From: Bradyrhizobium canariense
GTDB lineage: Bacteria > Pseudomonadota > Alphaproteobacteria > Rhizobiales > Xanthobacteraceae
NCBI RefSeq assembly: GCF_900105125.1
Contig: NZ_LT629750.1
Coordinates: 5,855,001-5,919,000, forward strand
Direction of reading: 5' to 3'
DNA length: 64,000 nucleotides
A program made the translations under genes and the position numbers. Below the pieces are notes generated by a model. It saw only the letters and a program-made list of their open reading frames with translations, did not search any database and had not been told where the DNA came from. The first letter of the stretch is position 1. Each line of letters opens with the position of its first letter. This document shows positions 62,494 to 64,000 of this stretch, one piece after another.

Positions 62494-64000
62494 TGAATTT
62501 CGCTAGCAAATTCGACGGAGTGCTGCCCGTTGGCGGCGCGGGTGCGCATGACGTTGCGCATTTCCACGTCAATTCGCTTTCTACCCATGTTCCCGTGGAC
62601 GCCATCATCGTCCCGGACGCTCATTTGCTGTTCGGCGCCGACTTCAAGCGTTCCGGCGTCGACCTGATCCTTTCCAACGACGACCGCGAACTGGTCCTGC
62701 ACGATTACTTCAAGGGCGAGAAGCATGCTCCGCTGGCATCGCCCGATGGCGCCCATCTCACCGGCGACATCGTCAACGCGCTGACCGGCCACGTCGAATA
62801 TGCCCAGGCCGATGGCAGCGCCGCCGCCGCCGTCGTTGTCGGCCATGTCACCAAGCTGACCGGCAACGCGACCGCGATCCGCAACGGCGTCTCGATCATC
62901 CTGAATTCGGGGGACAACGTCGACAAGGGCGACGTGCTTCAGTCCGGATCCGACTCGACGCTCGGCGTTACCTTCGTTGACGGCACCGTGTTCGGCCTCG
63001 CCTCGAATGCGAGGATGGTGGTCAACGAGATGATCTATGACCCCAACGGGTCGAACAATTCCTCGCTGCTCAGCCTGGTGCAGGGCACCATCTCCTTTGT
63101 CGCCGGCGAGACCGCAAAACACGGCGACATGAAAGTCGACACGCCGGTTGCGACCATGGGCATCCGCGGCACCGCGGTGCTGGTCCAGATTGACTTCGAT
63201 ATTCCCGGCCAGACCGGTGTCCCGGACGCGAAATTCCAGGTTCTGGTCGAGCCGGACGGGCACACCGGTTCCTACATCCTGTTCGACAAGACAACGCTGG
63301 CTCCGATCGCAACGGTCAACGAGGCCGGGCATCAGGTGAACATCAGCCAGGGTAGCGTCAGCTACTCGTCGAGCGGATTGTCGCCAGAGCTGCAAAAGCT
63401 CATCACCGACGTTTTCACGCTCAAGTTTACTGACAACACCAACCCGAACACCAAATCGTTCGATCACTTCACCGATTCGATCGTTCCGCTGGTGTTCACG
63501 CCGTTCAAATTTGTGAACGTGCCGAACCTCACGCCGATCATCTTTGCGGAGAACAATGCAAACAGTCCTGTGCAGTCCAACTCCGGACCGGCGACTCAGA
63601 TCCAGCATATTCCGATTGCGCCGACCGTCTCGGCGCATGGCGGCGCGGAGGCCGAGCGCATTGGCGTGACCGGCGATAATGCCCTGGATACGGTGTCCGG
63701 CAAGATCAGCTTTTCCGATCTCAACGTCAGTGACCGTCCCACCGCCACAGCGGCGTTCGACGCTGTCTCCTACCAGACCACTCAACACCAGGACGTCACA
63801 TCGCTTCTGTCGAAGCAGCAGCTCACCGCGATCGAGGCGGCCATCACCGTCAGCCAGGATTCGGGCAATACCAACCAGGGTACCGCGACCTGGACCTACA
63901 GCATTTCAGACAAGGCGTTTGATTTCCTTGGCGCCGGGGAGACCTTGACGCTGACCTACCTGATCCGGGTCAGCAACAATTATAGCCCGGACATCCAGGT
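62494..64000 (+). CDS. Large FecR-domain adhesin (5' part, runs off the window)
   Basis: The frame is open from a stop at 62473 to the window end, at least 502 codons. I take TTG 62494 (GGTGGGG just upstream) as start; GTG at 62485 or 62521 are alternatives. An N-terminal module of about 110 residues (FASKFDGVLPVGGAGAHD start) leads to a FecR domain at about 115-250 (VVGHVTKLTGNATAIRNG, LQSGSDSTLGVTFVDGT, DTPVATMGIRGTAVL), then a linker and the start of VCBS/Ig-like repeats (ISFSDLNVSDRP, ATWTYSISDKAFDFL). Such proteins are type I-secreted, very large adhesins. The FecR-like part resembles the LapA retention module, which LapG cuts; an Ala-rich stretch (GSAAAAVVV) lies at about 109-116. LapG-like gene divergent. 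Confidence 0.88.

Noticed and set aside
62394..63788. Long open frame on the minus strand opposite the adhesin gene
   Set aside because: It mirrors codon structure of the FecR adhesin on the plus strand, whose translation gives recognisable domains; the minus frame gives none.

Overview
The window is 64 kb of high-GC DNA from the chromosome of an alphaproteobacterium, most likely a Bradyrhizobium or a close relative. This rests on the style of many proteins: FecR/VCBS-type adhesin, LapG-like transglutaminase-fold peptidase, several FCD-type GntR regulators, and many small catabolic operons with their own importers. No plasmid origin, phage structural gene, insertion sequence or CRISPR array was seen.

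Layout. 1-1374: 3' part of a sensor histidine kinase. 1555-1631: tRNA-Arg(ACG). 1714-5452: a two-gene AT-richer block (subtilisin protease plus AAA+ ATPase) matching the IetAS toxin-antitoxin/anti-phage pair, directly behind the tRNA. 5888-10925: a lipoprotein and two cyclic-di-GMP enzymes, the second a DosP-like PAS-PAS-GAF-GGDEF-EAL protein with a probable heme-PAS. 11015-15761: a sorbosone-dehydrogenase-like protein, an unusual ClpS/ClpX-zinc-finger/AAA+ fusion, and a three-domain rhodanese. 15807-23936: a GntR-controlled acid-sugar-type catabolic locus with two enolase-superfamily dehydratases, a DJ-1 protein and a complete ABC sugar importer; two identical 16-bp AT-rich operator-like sites lie in the divergent promoter region. 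24169-27622: an AI-2E-type membrane protein and small unknown proteins. 28191-34264: a second catabolic locus (MFS importer, arylmalonate-decarboxylase-like enzyme, GntR, a racemase-fold protein without its cysteines, hydantoinase, alpha/beta hydrolase), preceded by a strong palindrome.

36462-42845: an orphan LuxR-type regulator, three tandem genes for secreted Asn-Gly repeat proteins, then a MacA-like adaptor, ABC ATPase and MacB-like permease. This looks like a dedicated export locus for low-complexity Asn/Gly proteins and, with the ClpS fusion, is the best candidate for an undescribed system. 43034-45710: a fumarase/aspartase-superfamily lyase and an M29 aminopeptidase behind a clear sigma-70-like promoter and palindromic operator. 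46481-53131: a CBS-containing ClC protein, MetX-like hydrolase, cupin, amidohydrolase, metallo-beta-lactamase-fold protein and an epoxide-hydrolase-like enzyme. 53149-55427: an ABC exporter. 55846-58721: a Gly/His-rich secreted protein and an OmpR-type two-component system. 58765-60911: MFS transporter plus TauD-type dioxygenase. 61106 to the window end: a LapG-like protease divergent from a large FecR-domain adhesin that runs off the window.

Themes: cyclic-di-GMP and surface adhesion (6729-10925 and 61106-64000), regulated uptake and breakdown of small organic acids or cyclic amides, and protein-level surveillance (IetAS, ClpS fusion). All functional statements are read from sequence and remembered families; nothing was searched or computed beyond what is visible.
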